A DNA stretch of 64,000 nt from Liolophura sinensis (taxonomy: Eukaryota; Mollusca; Polyplacophora; Chitonida; Chitonidae). The notes beneath the pieces were generated by a model that did not search any database, had not been told where the DNA came from, and saw nothing but the letters and a program-made list of their open reading frames with translations. The first letter of the stretch is position 1. The number at the start of each line of letters is the position of its first letter. The position numbers were made by a program, and so were the translations under genes. The stretch is taken from contig NC_088307.1 of assembly GCF_032854445.1 (NCBI RefSeq), positions 19,482,017 through 19,546,016 on the forward strand. Direction: 5' to 3'. Below are positions 45,626 to 57,682 of this stretch, piece after piece.

Positions 45626-46779
45626 AGCCTAGTTATAACATACTACTTGACGTACACTGCTTTTTTTCTACTGTAAATCCCGACAACCTCTTCCCATTAC
45701 AGACTTTAAGCACTTTGCAAATGGGGCAACGATTCATTCTCAAATCAACCAATCAGATCTGCAGATTTAAAATAACTGTGTGTATTCAAGCAATCAGGCT
45801 GTACTTAGACATACAGAGAGGGGAAAAGGTTAACCTTGACAGTGACCCAAAACCAGACTTGAAAATCAAGGGAACTTCTTCACCCTCGTTTAAACGAAGG
45901 CATCCAAGCCATGGTCTGAATTTATATTTCCGTGTGAATCGTCACACTTTTTGTGTATCTGTGCTCATAACCAAATGATGTAGTACACAAAAATTGGAGT
46001 GTCACAGTACAGAATTATCATTTTAAACGTTGTTTTCACTCCACTTAAAAATATCCCTCGTACATATGTATAGGGGTATTTAGGCTTAGAAGTGTAGCTC
46101 CGAAAAGCGAAGGCATGTGACTCATTAATTTGGCATTTATTTTTAGCCTTTATTAGACGAGTGATTACAAAGAGGAAGTAATGAAATCTTTATGGTAGAG
46201 TAAAGATATGGATTATTACAACAGTCATTTAACGCTAAAACAATATTATCGCATAGTTCTTGTTATTAAAACCAATACAATGAAATATAATAGAGAAATA
46301 AAGACGTTTATAGGGAATCCTCTAATTAGAAATCCCAGTCTAACGTCATCCCATGATGATTTGAAACATTAAAATTAATAAAATGAAATTTTAATCACGA
46401 TGAAGTTTTCACTACTTGCGAATTACGTAAATTTATCAGTGGAACTACATGATTTAGGTTTAAGCGTAAAAAAAAAAACTTGTGAGAGATGTGAGGCCTA
46501 GATTATCACGGAGTGACTTCCGATTTGATAAAATTGCTTTTTACCTCAGTGAATAATTGCTAAACGCTGGGATGTTTTTTTTTTGCGTTCAACCTTTAAG
46601 GATTTAGTATTTTCAGCTTTTTATATTAGAAAGGTGGATTTGTTTTCATGGGCTTTGCTTGAAGGGAGATAACAGTTTTTGAGCAGTGTTTGCTATCAGT
46701 ATGCAGCTACTGGGCATGAAAAACAAGGTTTCTCTGAGGTGATGCTTTGATATAGTTCCCACAATTCCCCATTCGTTAT
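45626..46779. other. Unannotated stretch
   Basis: A/T-rich. A and T runs near 46469 and 46576. Nothing recognised. Confidence 0.5.
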
Positions 46780-47480
46780 GGCGGTCGACACTGATCCCCC
46801 TTGGGTGCGGAGAATTGATTGAGCGGGTTGAAAGCATGGCTGTGGGTATTGACGTCTTTACTGAGGACAGAGCATCCATTAGATTTCCAAACAGTGAAAT
46901 CCTGCCCGCCATTACCTAGAAAGGTTCCATCTTTAAACATGACCAGAAGGAAGCGGGATTTAGCGAATCTCACATTGCCTCAACAAGATCGGGTACCATA
47001 CTCGAGCAACCAAGTACTAATACTAGACTCCTGGTCGCCAACCCCTAACCGACTGTCCTGTTTCCAATTGCCTTCTTTTCTTACCCTAAATCCAAAGCTT
47101 TTGGAGCATCTAGTTTTTTTTTCTTTATCTATCCAAGAACTGATTTCTGTTAAAGTACACAATTCTTACTGTCGACAGTTTTCGTGATCCGCTTCCGACT
47201 CTTTCGATTCCGACTTCAAATATCTGACCAGTCTGGGTCGAACTCATTTTGTTCGGCCTTATTTTTTTCGTCAACCAGAAATGGATTTTCTTTAATTAAT
47301 TTTTTCCTCCATGACTATTCGAGCGATTAAGAAGATGTTATATTAATGGGTCTATCCTCAGAGGCAGATTCGCTGCTTAACAACTTCTCCAGTTTAATTA
47401 ATAGCAATTTAAACTGCTTCCGGTCATTCGGAGTCTAAAATGGTTGGGCGGAAAATTCCCAAATGAGAGGTACCAAAAGT
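46780..47480. other. Two candidate conserved non-coding blocks
   Basis: 46780-46980 (TTGATTGAGCGGG, CATCCATTAGATTTCC, GCCCGCCATTACCTAG) and 47270-47480 (TTTCTTTAATTAATTTTTTC, CAGTTTAATTAATAGCAATT) are repeat-free with homeodomain-like words. The 122-codon plus frame at 46819 has no domain. Composition-based guess only. Confidence 0.2.
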
Positions 47481-47799
47481 TCCTCGGCGCCGGCATGTAC
47501 GTAATGAGGTTTTGCTGGACTGATTTACCTTTAAAGTCTTGAAAAAAAATAGCGGTTTCAGAACCAAATTAAAATTGCATACCAGCATCTGTCAATACTT
47601 TTATTATTATATTTATTCAGTTTTTCTACGGTCCATTTTTGTGCATGTGGGCAGCTAGCCATTGGGTATGGAAGCGTAAAAAAGACTGAAGTCATCCATC
47701 TACTGTATAAATATTCGATTCGCTGAATTGTCTTACCTTGATTCATTTAGTCGCCAGATGAAGGTCTTGGTTTAAGCCTACCCTATCCATGCTTTATTT

Positions 47800-48015
47800 T
47801 TGTGGCATGCGTGACATATTTCACCTCAATACTTTCGCCACATGCATGTGGAATTTTGCCAGATCTTGTCACATGTATGTTTAATTTTTGTACATGTGTT
47901 CTTTGTTTTCAAATGCATGTACTATTTAGCTACATGCAGTTTTTGTTTTTTGTGCTACAGTTCTATTCGCAATATATAGGTGTCGCGTATTATTGTGACG
48001 GATGCATGTTTTTTG
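47800..48015. repeat. Degenerate array of CATGCA/CATGTA words
   Basis: GGCATGCGTGACA, CACATGCATGTGG, CACATGTATGT, TACATGTGTTC, AATGCATGTAC, TACATGCAG, GATGCATG and GCATGCATC recur every 20-40 bp. They form a decayed minisatellite or a purine-pyrimidine alternating (Z-DNA-prone) cluster. Confidence 0.5.
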
Positions 48016-50509
48016 TGACCGCATGCATCATTTGTTTTAAAAAAGTCATTGTATATTCTGTACAGCTTCACAATTTAGTTTCACAGAAATAGTATATGCC
48101 TAATATGAACGTAAGATAAGATTTAGTTTTGTTGAAATAATAAATATTGATTATGATAGATTCGCTTTGGTTGGCCTAATTGAAATTCTAATCAACTGTA
48201 CAATAAGTACACTGCGCATGCGCATTAAGTATAAGTCTGCATTTAATGAATTGTGGATTGTGGCCGAAGTCTGGTGACCACATCTGGAACTTAGGTAGTC
48301 ATGTTATTGCTTTATTGGAATTTCGCGAGAGCTCTAAAGGATTGAACGTGACTACAGCTCAATCGCCTCTTGTCGCAAGAAAAACAATACGTGGCCCTAT
48401 TTGAAACTCGGCCACCCTTGAATTATTGATGTGTCTTTTTAACATCGCGGAGAACAATCAGTATACGGCATTGGCTTCTCTGCACAAAGGGAACGCCGGA
48501 AGTCACAACAGCCAAGTCTGTGGTGGTGCGCAGCTGGGGTGCACGTAAATTGCCGTTTTGGAGTGAGGTCGGAAATAGTCCATCATGAATTATTGCAATT
48601 TTGTGTCGTACAGAGAAGACTAAGGTCTGTTCCTGTAGTACATGTGTCGAGGGTAGCCATGGGTGACAGAAAACTATTTTTAATGAGCATTCAGCTAGAG
48701 CAAAACCACGAAAATCATAAATACGCCAGAAGGTGCATCAATCCCTTTTGGTTGAATTACGATATTTGTAACAACTCGTGCAATTTCCGGAGTATCGCGA
48801 TTTGTTACGATTCATAAGCAACAAATTCACCAAAATGTTGCGTAAGAGTTAAAAAAACACCGTTTTGTGTTTGAAAAAATTCGAAGTTATATACCTTTCC
48901 AACTTTAATTTATAAATTTATCGAAACAATATGACCGTGCTACGTTTTTGTATTTCTATTTTTTTTTCAAACAGTATATGACTGGCTTTAACTCTTGTAT
49001 TTTTCCCGCCTGGTTGTAGGTGTGAAGTTTTTTTCTCATTTTTTTTGGACGAAATTTACTCGCATTTAATGTGGAATGCAATTTTCTTTTCTCCTTTTTT
49101 TCTGCAACAGCCGCAGATTTGAAGATTTACATCGCTTCAGAGAAATTATCCATTAATTAACACGGCCTGATCTGTTTTATGACTTTGCGCGGCCATTACC
49201 TTTGATAAAGTGAATGGCGTCAGAAAAAAAGGTATATATTTGTTTTTTATTTCTATGATGAATGTCAACTTTCACACCACGTGTTATCACGTTATGTGAC
49301 GTTGTCTAAGGATGGAATCAAATCGATGATGTATGAGACACTCTCACGTGAGTACCATACAAACCCAGGTTAATTCTGCTGAAAATTTGGCATTATGAAA
49401 AAATGGAAACTGTTTTTTGAAGTTTATTTATTAATCTGTTAATAAATAATTGCATGTTTGGCGCGAGAGTTTTTCTTTGGCCTCATTTCACTAGAACCTA
49501 CAGTCCTCATCCGTTTAATATGTAAGAACACCCTGTATTCTCCTATGGCCAAACTGTACTGTAGCTCTAAGTTATAAAATGGCTGTTCTCCAGAATGAAA
49601 AGAAAACATTTCTAGCTTTGGAAGTTTTCGATCATATCTCACCCTTATTAGAGGAAAAATGAAAATGGCCGAATGACAAATTCTTTAAAGTGACTGGTAC
49701 ATTTTCTTAATTAATTTACATTTTCCTTGAATGAAAGATGTATTATGCGTTATCGATACGTGAGTGCTCGATTATACGCCTAATATAGGCCTGTTGCGTG
49801 TCTGTATGGTGTCTTGGTATTTAGGTCCAGATTTTCATTATATTGTGTTTCATAAGAAACAGTGTGCAGAAAGTGATACTGTGTGCCGGCTCCTTTTTAA
49901 CGTTGTATTATTACAGAGAACGTGACGTTCAAGTCATTTGTATATTATTTTATACCCCGCTACAATAATCACGGCTTCCGACACATAAATCTAGATGCTT
50001 GGTTGGAAATAGCAGAAAAAGAATTATAATTTAAAACCTCTTTTAAAGGTTAACAATTTTTGGATCTGGGAACTGATACGAAAATCTATAAATTATTTAA
50101 AGGTATGATGCACTGCGGCTTTCTTATGTATTTCTGACCATTAGGTACGTGACTATGAGATCGCTGGTTCGAACCGCGAAGAGATTCTAACCATCGGAAT
50201 TGCTCTTTTATTACCTATACCTTCAGAATAAGAATTCGTAGTAGAAAGTGGAAGCGTAATTCAAACTTACAATACACCACTAACATTAAAGACGACACAT
50301 TTTAGCCTTTCATTGCCGACCTTTAGCGATCTCGCAGATATATAATGCTGTGCAGACACGCATATGTATGGCAGAAATGGATCGCCATGCCTGGTTTCAG
50401 TTCCATACTGATGAAACATCTATAATTATCCCAAGATTTAGCTGCGAATGCGTGTCAAAAGTGTCAAGAAAATGGCACCTGTAATACAAAGCACATCGAT
50501 AAATGTGCG
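48016..50509. other. Unannotated stretch
   Basis: No gene or repeat family recognised. B-box-like CTGGTTCGAACCG near 50170 has no matching A box at tRNA distance. Confidence 0.4.
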
Positions 50510-50910
50510 CTACATCATAAGATCATGTGTGGAGTTGACCGGTAATTTCGACAAGGTGGATTCTCTACATCATGGGGATTGCTAATAACCTGAGAGTTTA
50601 TCAAAGGTGAATGCCTATCAGTTGGACTAAACTGGGCTGACATCCCGTGGCCATCATTACCGTGGTCATTACCCTTCCATTTCTGATCAGTCTGAACGAT
50701 TGTCAACGCGTTCGTCCTTCCCAGAATCGATATGGATTGATTCCATTGGTTGTGATATGTGACAAGCACAATGAGTTATTGTATATGCATCAAATATGAT
50801 TTGATTGGATGCGAACTCTCTTTGATGACCATGGTCAATTTTCGGCCATTTTGATTGGTTGCGATCGGAAAACCACCATCGCCATAGTTTTGTAATCATG
50901 ATTTTCATTG
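50510..50910. other. Candidate conserved non-coding element
   Basis: Repeat-free. Several TGATTG words (ATGGATTGATTCCATTGG, ATGATTTGATTGGATG, TTTTGATTGGTTGCGATC) alternate on a balanced background. Overlapping minus frames (84 and 73 codons) have no domain. Confidence 0.2.
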
Positions 50911-52337
50911 ACTAGACTACAGATGATCTCTCCGGGTTATTTGGTAACGACCAACTGAAATTATCGTCCTTCTGATACAGCAGCTCTTACTTAATCTGAA
51001 TGAAAAAAATACACCTTAGATCCATATCGCCAATATGTCAGTCATTTTATGGCGAAAACAAAATAATGAACCCGATAACGGTTTATGTTCACTTTCAACG
51101 ATATTAAAATGTCTTTCTTCGTAAAGCAAATACATGGAACACATAGAGTTCTGCTACACATGAGGAGGTAAGGATACTCTTTAGCACTGATGCTGTGTTG
51201 ACAGACAAAGGCTGTATGTAGCTTGTACAAGCATCAGCCAGTGCAACTTGAAGTCATAATAAACATTGCGAAAACACTGGCAGACGTCAGAACGAGAATC
51301 CAATACATTTTGTTTTTTGATCGTCCGTCAATTTTCATTTCGCTCGAGACAAATATCAATAACGACGGTTTTGATAAAACAGAGAAAGTAGGCTTATTTT
51401 GATTCGTTCCTCAAGAAGTCATTAAATGTATCCTCTCTTTTTACTGGCTGCAGCATTTTGCCGGGGCGCTTTCGCTGTATGATGAAAGACTAATTGATTT
51501 GCAAGATGAAACAACATTTGTTTTTTCACCCACTTAATTGAGTCTAGAAAATTGTTATCATTCGATTGATTTTTTTCCTCATGAAAGGCGAGTCATATTG
51601 CTTCCAGTGCTGTTCTACTCTATAGACACGTTCAGGTTGCATGCATTCGTTACGAATCAAAATGAAAATATTACAACCACTAAATGTTCCTCCTCAATAA
51701 CAGGCACCCCCTACATCAAGCATCATGGATATACTGCTCGTTCTCAAATAGCGTTGCATTTTTTCCCATTTTTCCCGTTTAACGTCGTGTTAAAGGATGC
51801 CTCACTTTAAAAACGGTGTCCGTTTTCTAAGCAGGGTAAACGCTTTTGCCCAGAGCTGAATTTTTCTCAATTTGTCGATTACATGGCTGTTACTGTGGTA
51901 CCAAAGGACGTTTCACTTTAAGAACGTCGTTTGGTTTGGTGTCTCGGGCATGATATTTCAGAGACTGCATCCAAGCCACAATTAGACAAAGTATATGTAC
52001 TTAACGTACTGACATCTCGTCGCCGTATGCTTGAAAAATTGTTAGGTATAACGTAAAAACCCAAGCATACCATCATATGAAACCATATTGCTATAAACAT
52101 TTAACATCGTATGGGACGATGGGTATATATGACGAGATATTATATATATGACGTGATATTAGCCTTAATTGTTATTACTCTTGATCAAAAAGATGGTTTA
52201 GATCCGTTAGACTGACATTAGATTTGAACATAAACCTTTTTAGTTATGTCTTGAAAGTCTAAGACAACTTAGAAAGGCATTAAGATATAAAAATGTATAA
52301 GGCAAATCACAGGTTATAGAATAGTAAAGCGTCTTGA

Positions 52338-52375
52338 ATTCTGGGACAGGTTCGTGATTCTGGGACAGGTTCGTG
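52338..52375. repeat. 19-bp perfect tandem duplication
   Basis: ATTCTGGGACAGGTTCGTG twice, head to tail. Confidence 0.95.
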
Positions 52376-52440
52376 AGCAAGATATTTTTTTTGACAGGCC
52401 ACATATCATTGGTAAAGTACAAGCGTCTGTTATCTTCCAA

Positions 52441-52470
52441 TCCCCCCCCCCCCCCCACCCCACCCCCGCC
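52441..52470. repeat. C-rich tract
   Basis: About 15 C, then ACCCCACCCCCGCCC. It opens minus frames rich in glycine. Confidence 0.9.
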
Positions 52471-53254
52471 CACTCCATCTCGCGTCGTGCGAGTTTCCCT
52501 ATCGGTTAATATCCAAACTGTAACTCTGAGCAAGCCACGAGGAATTAGACGAAGAAGACAACGAGAGGAAGTCAATGAAAAGATATCTGTATACCTTTGA
52601 CGTATCGGATGTTATCTTGTTGAAACGTTATGAATACCTGATATGCGAGAACCGGAAGATATGTAGCGAATCCGTGTGATAATGTATCAGCCTGGATATA
52701 ATGACATGAGCGAAGTGGTCCCTATGATGCCCGGAGGCCATATGGAATAGTATTAGAGTTGTTAGAATTAGTCAGGGTAAGTCCCACGAGCGCCGTCTGA
52801 CTTCCTGGAGAGTTCAAAGCACAGGTCGAATTTCAGTGTAATTCCTCGTTAATTGAAAGTCTATCCGCTCAGTGTCGCTGTACACAAGGTTAACAAAAGC
52901 CTCCTTAGGCCGACGCTGTATAATTGTTTGTCAGCGTCTCTTGGTCATGCTTTATAAGGCCATGCTATTAATGTTGATGGAAAAATGTTTGTGATCTTAA
53001 CAGTTATACGTGTGTAATGGCGGCGTGACAAAATGGCTGAATTATACACAAACATCAGAAGCGATTGAAAGTAGCCCGAAGGTCAACTGCTTTAGGCAAA
53101 TCATACAAACAAACCAAAATGTTAAATAAGATGCTCGCTCATACGCTTATCATTTCTAAGAAAGGATACCGATTAGTAGGTGTTTATGTTATTGTTTATT
53201 CAGTGTGATTCTCACAGCATTATGAGGATTTCTGAACCAGTGACGTCTAATATA

Positions 53255-53490
53255 TTATAAGTAACATTACTTCATTTTCGTACCTAATTCTCCTTGAGCC
53301 ATGATGCTGGTGGGGGGGGGGGGGGGGGGCGTATTTTAGTAGTAATTTGATTAAGCATTTACATGAACAGTCTGAATAAAAGTCCAGCTGAGGTAAAGAG
53401 AGGGCGTATTTCACGGGTAACGTATTTCCCAAACATCACAATGTGGTCGCCGCTCTGGTTTTATTCTCTGCGTGTGCTCTTTGTCTTTGA
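53255..53490 (-). repeat. Dispersed repeat family B, long copy with polyG expansion
   Basis: In reverse it matches 32010-32250: ACCTAATTCTCCTTGAGCCA, TGATGCTGGTGGG, AGTCCAGCTGAGGTAAAGAG, GGCGTATTTCACGGGTAACG, then GCCGCTCTGGTTTTATTCTC. The run of 18 G (53312-53329) lies exactly where other copies have GTGCTGGGGGC or GTGCCGGGAGGC. Confidence 0.8.
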
Positions 53491-53598
53491 CCTTGTACAG
53501 TGTGTTCTATCTAAATGAAGTGGCATGTTGGAAGGCTGTTTCAGTATATAACACACATATTCAAAAGGACTTTGGAAACGCCTTCTCAAAAGAGATAA

Positions 53599-53604
53599 AT
53601 AATA

Positions 53605-53635
<31 letters not shown>

Positions 53636-53637
53636 TG
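53599..53637. repeat. (AAT)n microsatellite
   Basis: About 12 AAT units with one AGT interruption. Confidence 0.95.
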
Positions 53638-54809
53638 AAGATAAAATTGGAAAAAACGTCAAAATCAATCAATCGATTAGTATTTAATCAGTCTTTCGAA
53701 GACGAACTTCGATTCAGACATGCGTGATCGAAGTTCCCTTTAAATTGCTGGAGATCAAATGATCAGACACGAATAATTGATTATCAGTGGCCTAGAAATG
53801 ATTGTATCTTGAACTGGGTGGACAAGAAGACGATGTTCTGAAGTGGCGCAGTGCTGGATATGTCCAGTTTACAGGACAGTACTCTGACCCGAGTTGAAAT
53901 GTGATTTCACAGCTGATTGGGTTGGTGATGAATTAATCGTGCACGCGCTAAACCGAGAGTCACTAGATTCCGAAAGCGCATGTCAGGCAACCTTTCCGCC
54001 GTAAACACGAGTAATCTCATCAAGGGCATGTTCCCTGAAACCATTTTACCATCCGATATCGTGTATCCAAATCACAATTCATGCCGTCAGCAGACAAAAC
54101 AATACCTAAGACAAATAGTTCCCAAATACCAGTTTCATTATTGACTGGCTGAGGATGATTACCTCTTTAAAATAATTTATCTTGAAGCGTAATTTTATCT
54201 GGGAGCAGAAGTAGTGAACATTTTCCAGTGATGTTGGAAAGACATACATGTTTGATATCCGATTCGTCAGACCCAGTAAGTATCACACAACACATTAAAC
54301 CCCTATATTTGAACATATTTTATATACCATATATAGTCTGGTGGACTATATAGACCTCGCCATTTTGTCATCATGACGTCAAGTTAGCCAGCCTAACGAG
54401 ACACAGGCATATTGGAATAGGTATAGAAATATGATAAAGAGAAGTTCAAAACTATAAAACTGGCCATTTCTACACAAAGAAATCAATAAAAATATGTATT
54501 TGAGTAATTCTTCCTTTTTTCCATATATTGTAAATCACGATGGCGTACCCTTAAAGAAATAGCCATTATTTAGGCGCACTGATATAATTATTAATATTAC
54601 CAATTTTCTTTGGAACGAAATTTATTTGAAATATTTCCTTGTGTTTTTTTTTACTAATCTAAATAGTTTCTGGAATAATTAACCATCCTACTTAAAATGA
54701 GTCTGTGATAGTAAACCCAGATAATTAAACTACAATTATTGCAAAGTTCTATTTTTAGCCCATGTAAATGCCCATTAGTATAAAACACAGCCATTTTTTT
54801 ATAGCCACA
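53638..54809. other. Unannotated stretch
   Basis: Small hairpin ATATAGTCTGGTGGACTATAT near 54332. Nothing else recognised. Confidence 0.45.
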
Positions 54810-55130
54810 AGCACAGTCAATATTAAATCTTAGTGATTGTAAATTTTAAACCCACATGGACCTTGCCTCATTACGTAAGAAATGCTTACTCTTCAGAGAG
54901 AACAGATTCAAAGTGTTTCTCCTAGCTCAAAAAGTTTCTTGCGTTAATTAAGACTGGTAATTAGGAATCAGATAAGTTCGTGGACTGTCTTTATCTGGGT
55001 GTCCTTTGGGTGAGATTAAGTTAATTGCCAGGTACCTGACTTGAATTTGTTGTGCTAATTTGTCAAAGAGACAGTTTGGATTGTGTGGCAAGTTCTTGTG
55101 TGACCCAAATAAAGGTTTCTGCATGGTTAG
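54810..55130. other. Candidate conserved non-coding element
   Basis: Repeat-free, with TTGCGTTAATTAAGACTG, GGTAATTAGGAATC, GATTAAGTTAATTGCC and TGTGCTAATTTGTC in 150 bp. This is the densest TAAT cluster in the window. Regulatory function is inferred from composition only. Confidence 0.25.
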
Positions 55131-55923
55131 AAACGTAAGATTTGTCGGAGCTGCTGGAAAAATAGACCCGATCTATGTCAACATAGTTTCTAATCTTCTA
55201 TACTGTACATGCTAGAAGCAACTGTACCAGCTATGTCATTCTTCATAATGTTGACCAGAACCAGACGTAAACCGAGACTAAATCATGGGCGTACAGAAGA
55301 TCGCTATTTCGGTTATCCAACGAACACCTTACATCGTCAGGTTATGTAAAATCGGCTTCTTTGGTTGGACGTGCTTCTCAAATGTGGATTAATTTCCGAT
55401 CTGTGCTTTGCCGGAATATCCCGTGTCGTCTGCTCCCTAGTTTTACTTTTTGGCTGGGCGTCTCAGATAAAACACTTACTGTGTTCAGTGTGAACGTGTC
55501 GTATATAAAAGTAGAGCGAAGAGAAAACGGATTATGTTTGTTTGAAATACCATTTCCATGCGAAGACGATTGTCCACTCTGCACGGCGTACAGCTGTACC
55601 GCAGTAAATGGCCCGCCATCATCAAATAAAATGAAGCCAGACACTTGGAAATGACCGACGTGAGTTCGACTTCATTTATGGCCAGAATGTGTTTACCCTA
55701 GACGTTTGTATCCATTGAGCAGCCATCTACATCGAATATTCGTATGAAAACAGTTGTTCAAAAATTAAAGTCTGGACTTGAACTTCTGAATTCTGTGGCT
55801 TTTATATTGCTTTTATAAAAGCCTAAATTGCTTACTTTTCATAGACCATCCTTGCAGTGTTCGAGTATGTAATCACCGTCTTCTCACTTCAAATTATGAA
55901 TTTTATCTTCAAACGGTGTGGTA
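55131..55923. other. Unannotated stretch
   Basis: A 97-codon plus frame at 55361 (SVNVSYIKVERREN, then PCEDDCPLCTAYSC) has a cysteine-rich patch, but no domain I know and no acceptor or donor that convinces. An 88-codon minus frame overlaps it. Confidence 0.3.
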
Positions 55924-56152
55924 CACTAAAAAAAAATTAATCTGTTATTTTTAACAGAAAGTATTGCCTGAGTGTTGCTGGAATGTAACAGGTTACATGT
56001 AACATATTACATTGATATTGCAACAGATATTGCAACAGATTATCATATTAAATATAACACACATGTTCTGTTAATTCAACGTAATATTTCTATTAGACTA
56101 ACACTCAGACAACAAACTTTCTGTTAAAATTACAGATTAATTTTTTGGAGTG
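55924..56152 (+). mobile_element. Mariner-like MITE, copy 4 (both ends present)
   Basis: The left end is CACT, nine A, then TTAATCTGTTATTTTTAACA. The right end is CTTTCTGTTAAAATTACAGA, then TTAATTTTTTGGAGTG. The left flank is TA; the right flank is TT, probably a mutated TA. Inside, ATTGCAACAGATATTGCAAC is a short direct duplication found only in this copy. Confidence 0.85.
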
Positions 56153-57306
56153 TTGTTTTTAAAAAATGACACTGTCTTGGGTGTACATCGGTGTAAAGAT
56201 GCAATAAACAGTTGGCTCATCAAATCACCCAGACAACTTCAAAACATTCAGTTACTTGAATTTCCTTACTTAGGTTATCAAAAAATCCTTCCGTCAACAA
56301 CATTAAATAAAATATCATTTCCATGATATCATGAGTTGTTATACGCTCGCTTTATGATCTTTAGCAAATGTTTGGTATATAACTTTACTGTGTCACAGCA
56401 GGAAATGTAAACCAGCGCATTGATCTGCCAGGATTGCCTCGATTGATAATTTATTGACGTATGCAACCTCTTGTGATGACAGACTTGTTCTGTTTGAAAC
56501 AGCCACGGTGTTTGTATGCATCATATCTCTCATGTCCCAGAGTGGCGGGGTTTACCTATATTTACACAGGCTATTCGTTGCCAATTATCACAGTTGCATT
56601 GCCATTGTGCATGCTCTACAATGCCCTTGGCGGGTATTCTATTATAGAACTATTATTCGAACATTGTCACTCATTCACGAGATCAATACGCCATCGGCTT
56701 GGGATCGCTGCCTTTGTAACACGCCACCTGGCGGCCGCTAGGGACTCGCCCAAGTCGTCTTTGTCTAGCGTCTCCTAGCTACGCGCGCGTGCCACGTTGA
56801 CAACGGAAGTGGATATGACAGTCAGCTATTGAAGAGCTTCTGACGATGTTGCCTGATTAAAGACCTGGTGATCTTCAGGAAGTATGTGTCGTGCTCCAAA
56901 GGATAGTCTCGCACATTGCTTGGGAGAATCCTTGCGGTTACTTTCCGTCAGGTCTGAACGTTTGCTTTGAAACCGCATCACGCAATCAATCAACATCACA
57001 TCACTCAATCAATGGAGAGGCAATCTTTTCATTCAAACAGATAAAGTAATCAATTAATCCTCAGTTCCACTAAATAAATGAAAGAGAAATTGATCGGTAA
57101 CTTGAAACATTCCAATTAAACTATCTGTAACAGTTACACTCTCCTAAGTCAGACTATGCATGTAATTACGCACGTGTCGCTATAGCCCCACTTGAATATA
57201 AATGTAAACACTCCGTTCTCACCTGACATGCTGACAATATTATTAGTAGATTACGTATCATAAGCACATGTAATTCAGCTATGATTTGTCCTACTCGTAC
57301 TGTTCG
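56153..57306. other. Unannotated stretch
   Basis: Overlapping 95- and 105-codon plus frames at 56454-56778 show no domain. An ATCA-rich patch lies at 56984-57012. Confidence 0.4.
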
Positions 57307-57425
57307 TCGAGCAACCTGTGAATGGTCGTCGTTTTCCCACTTTCACACCATTAAGCTGACCTCCGTCGTATATGTGAAATATTCTTGAGTACAGCGTAAA
57401 ACACCATTCAAATAAATAAAATAAA
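57307..57425 (+). mobile_element. SINE, 5'-truncated
   Basis: AACCTGTGAATGGTCGTCGT, a body deletion, TGACCTCCGTCGTATATGTG, AAATATTCTTGAGTACAGCG, then an AAATAAATAAAATAAA tail. Flanks TACTGTTCG (57298) and TACTGTACG (57426) agree at 8 of 9 positions. Confidence 0.85.
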
Positions 57426-57434
57426 TACTGTACG

Positions 57435-57682
57435 CAGCGGCCTTGGTAGCACTAAGAGGTTAACGGCACACATTGAACCGTCCGTTGAAGCTTGTCTTCG
57501 ACCGACCTGATCTGCAAGTCTGTACGTCACATGTAAGAAAGTTTGTCAGTAACTTTCCCCTTTTCGGTGTTTTCCGCCGGCCGCTCCAATTTCCGCCCCT
57601 CCCCCCTAAAATATCAACCAGCGCATGTTAAAATTTTGGAGGTTGGTATTAAACAACAATCAATCAATCAGTCAATCAATAT
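57435..57682 (+). mobile_element. Second SINE subfamily with (ATCA)n tail
   Basis: It starts with a tRNA-like GCGGCCTTGGTAGCACTAAG. It ends TTGGTATTAAACAACAATCA then (ATCA)n, a tail variant of the GCGTAAAACACCAATCAAAT end of the main family. The body (CTTTCCCCTTTTCGGTGTTT, TCCAATTTCCGCCCCTCCCC) is parallel in plan but diverged. It directly follows another SINE, in the same orientation. Confidence 0.6.

Larger units (their letters stand above)
50911..53254. other. Unannotated stretch with short duplications
   Basis: Contains GATGCCTCACTTTAAAAACG (51797) and GACGTTTCACTTTAAGAACG (51907) as similar words, an ATATATGACG duplication (52125-52155) and the features listed at 52338 and 52441. No gene recognised. 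Confidence 0.4.

Noticed and set aside
50150-50190. tRNA-like B box CTGGTTCGAACCG
   Set aside because: No A box at the expected distance and no cloverleaf can be folded by eye.
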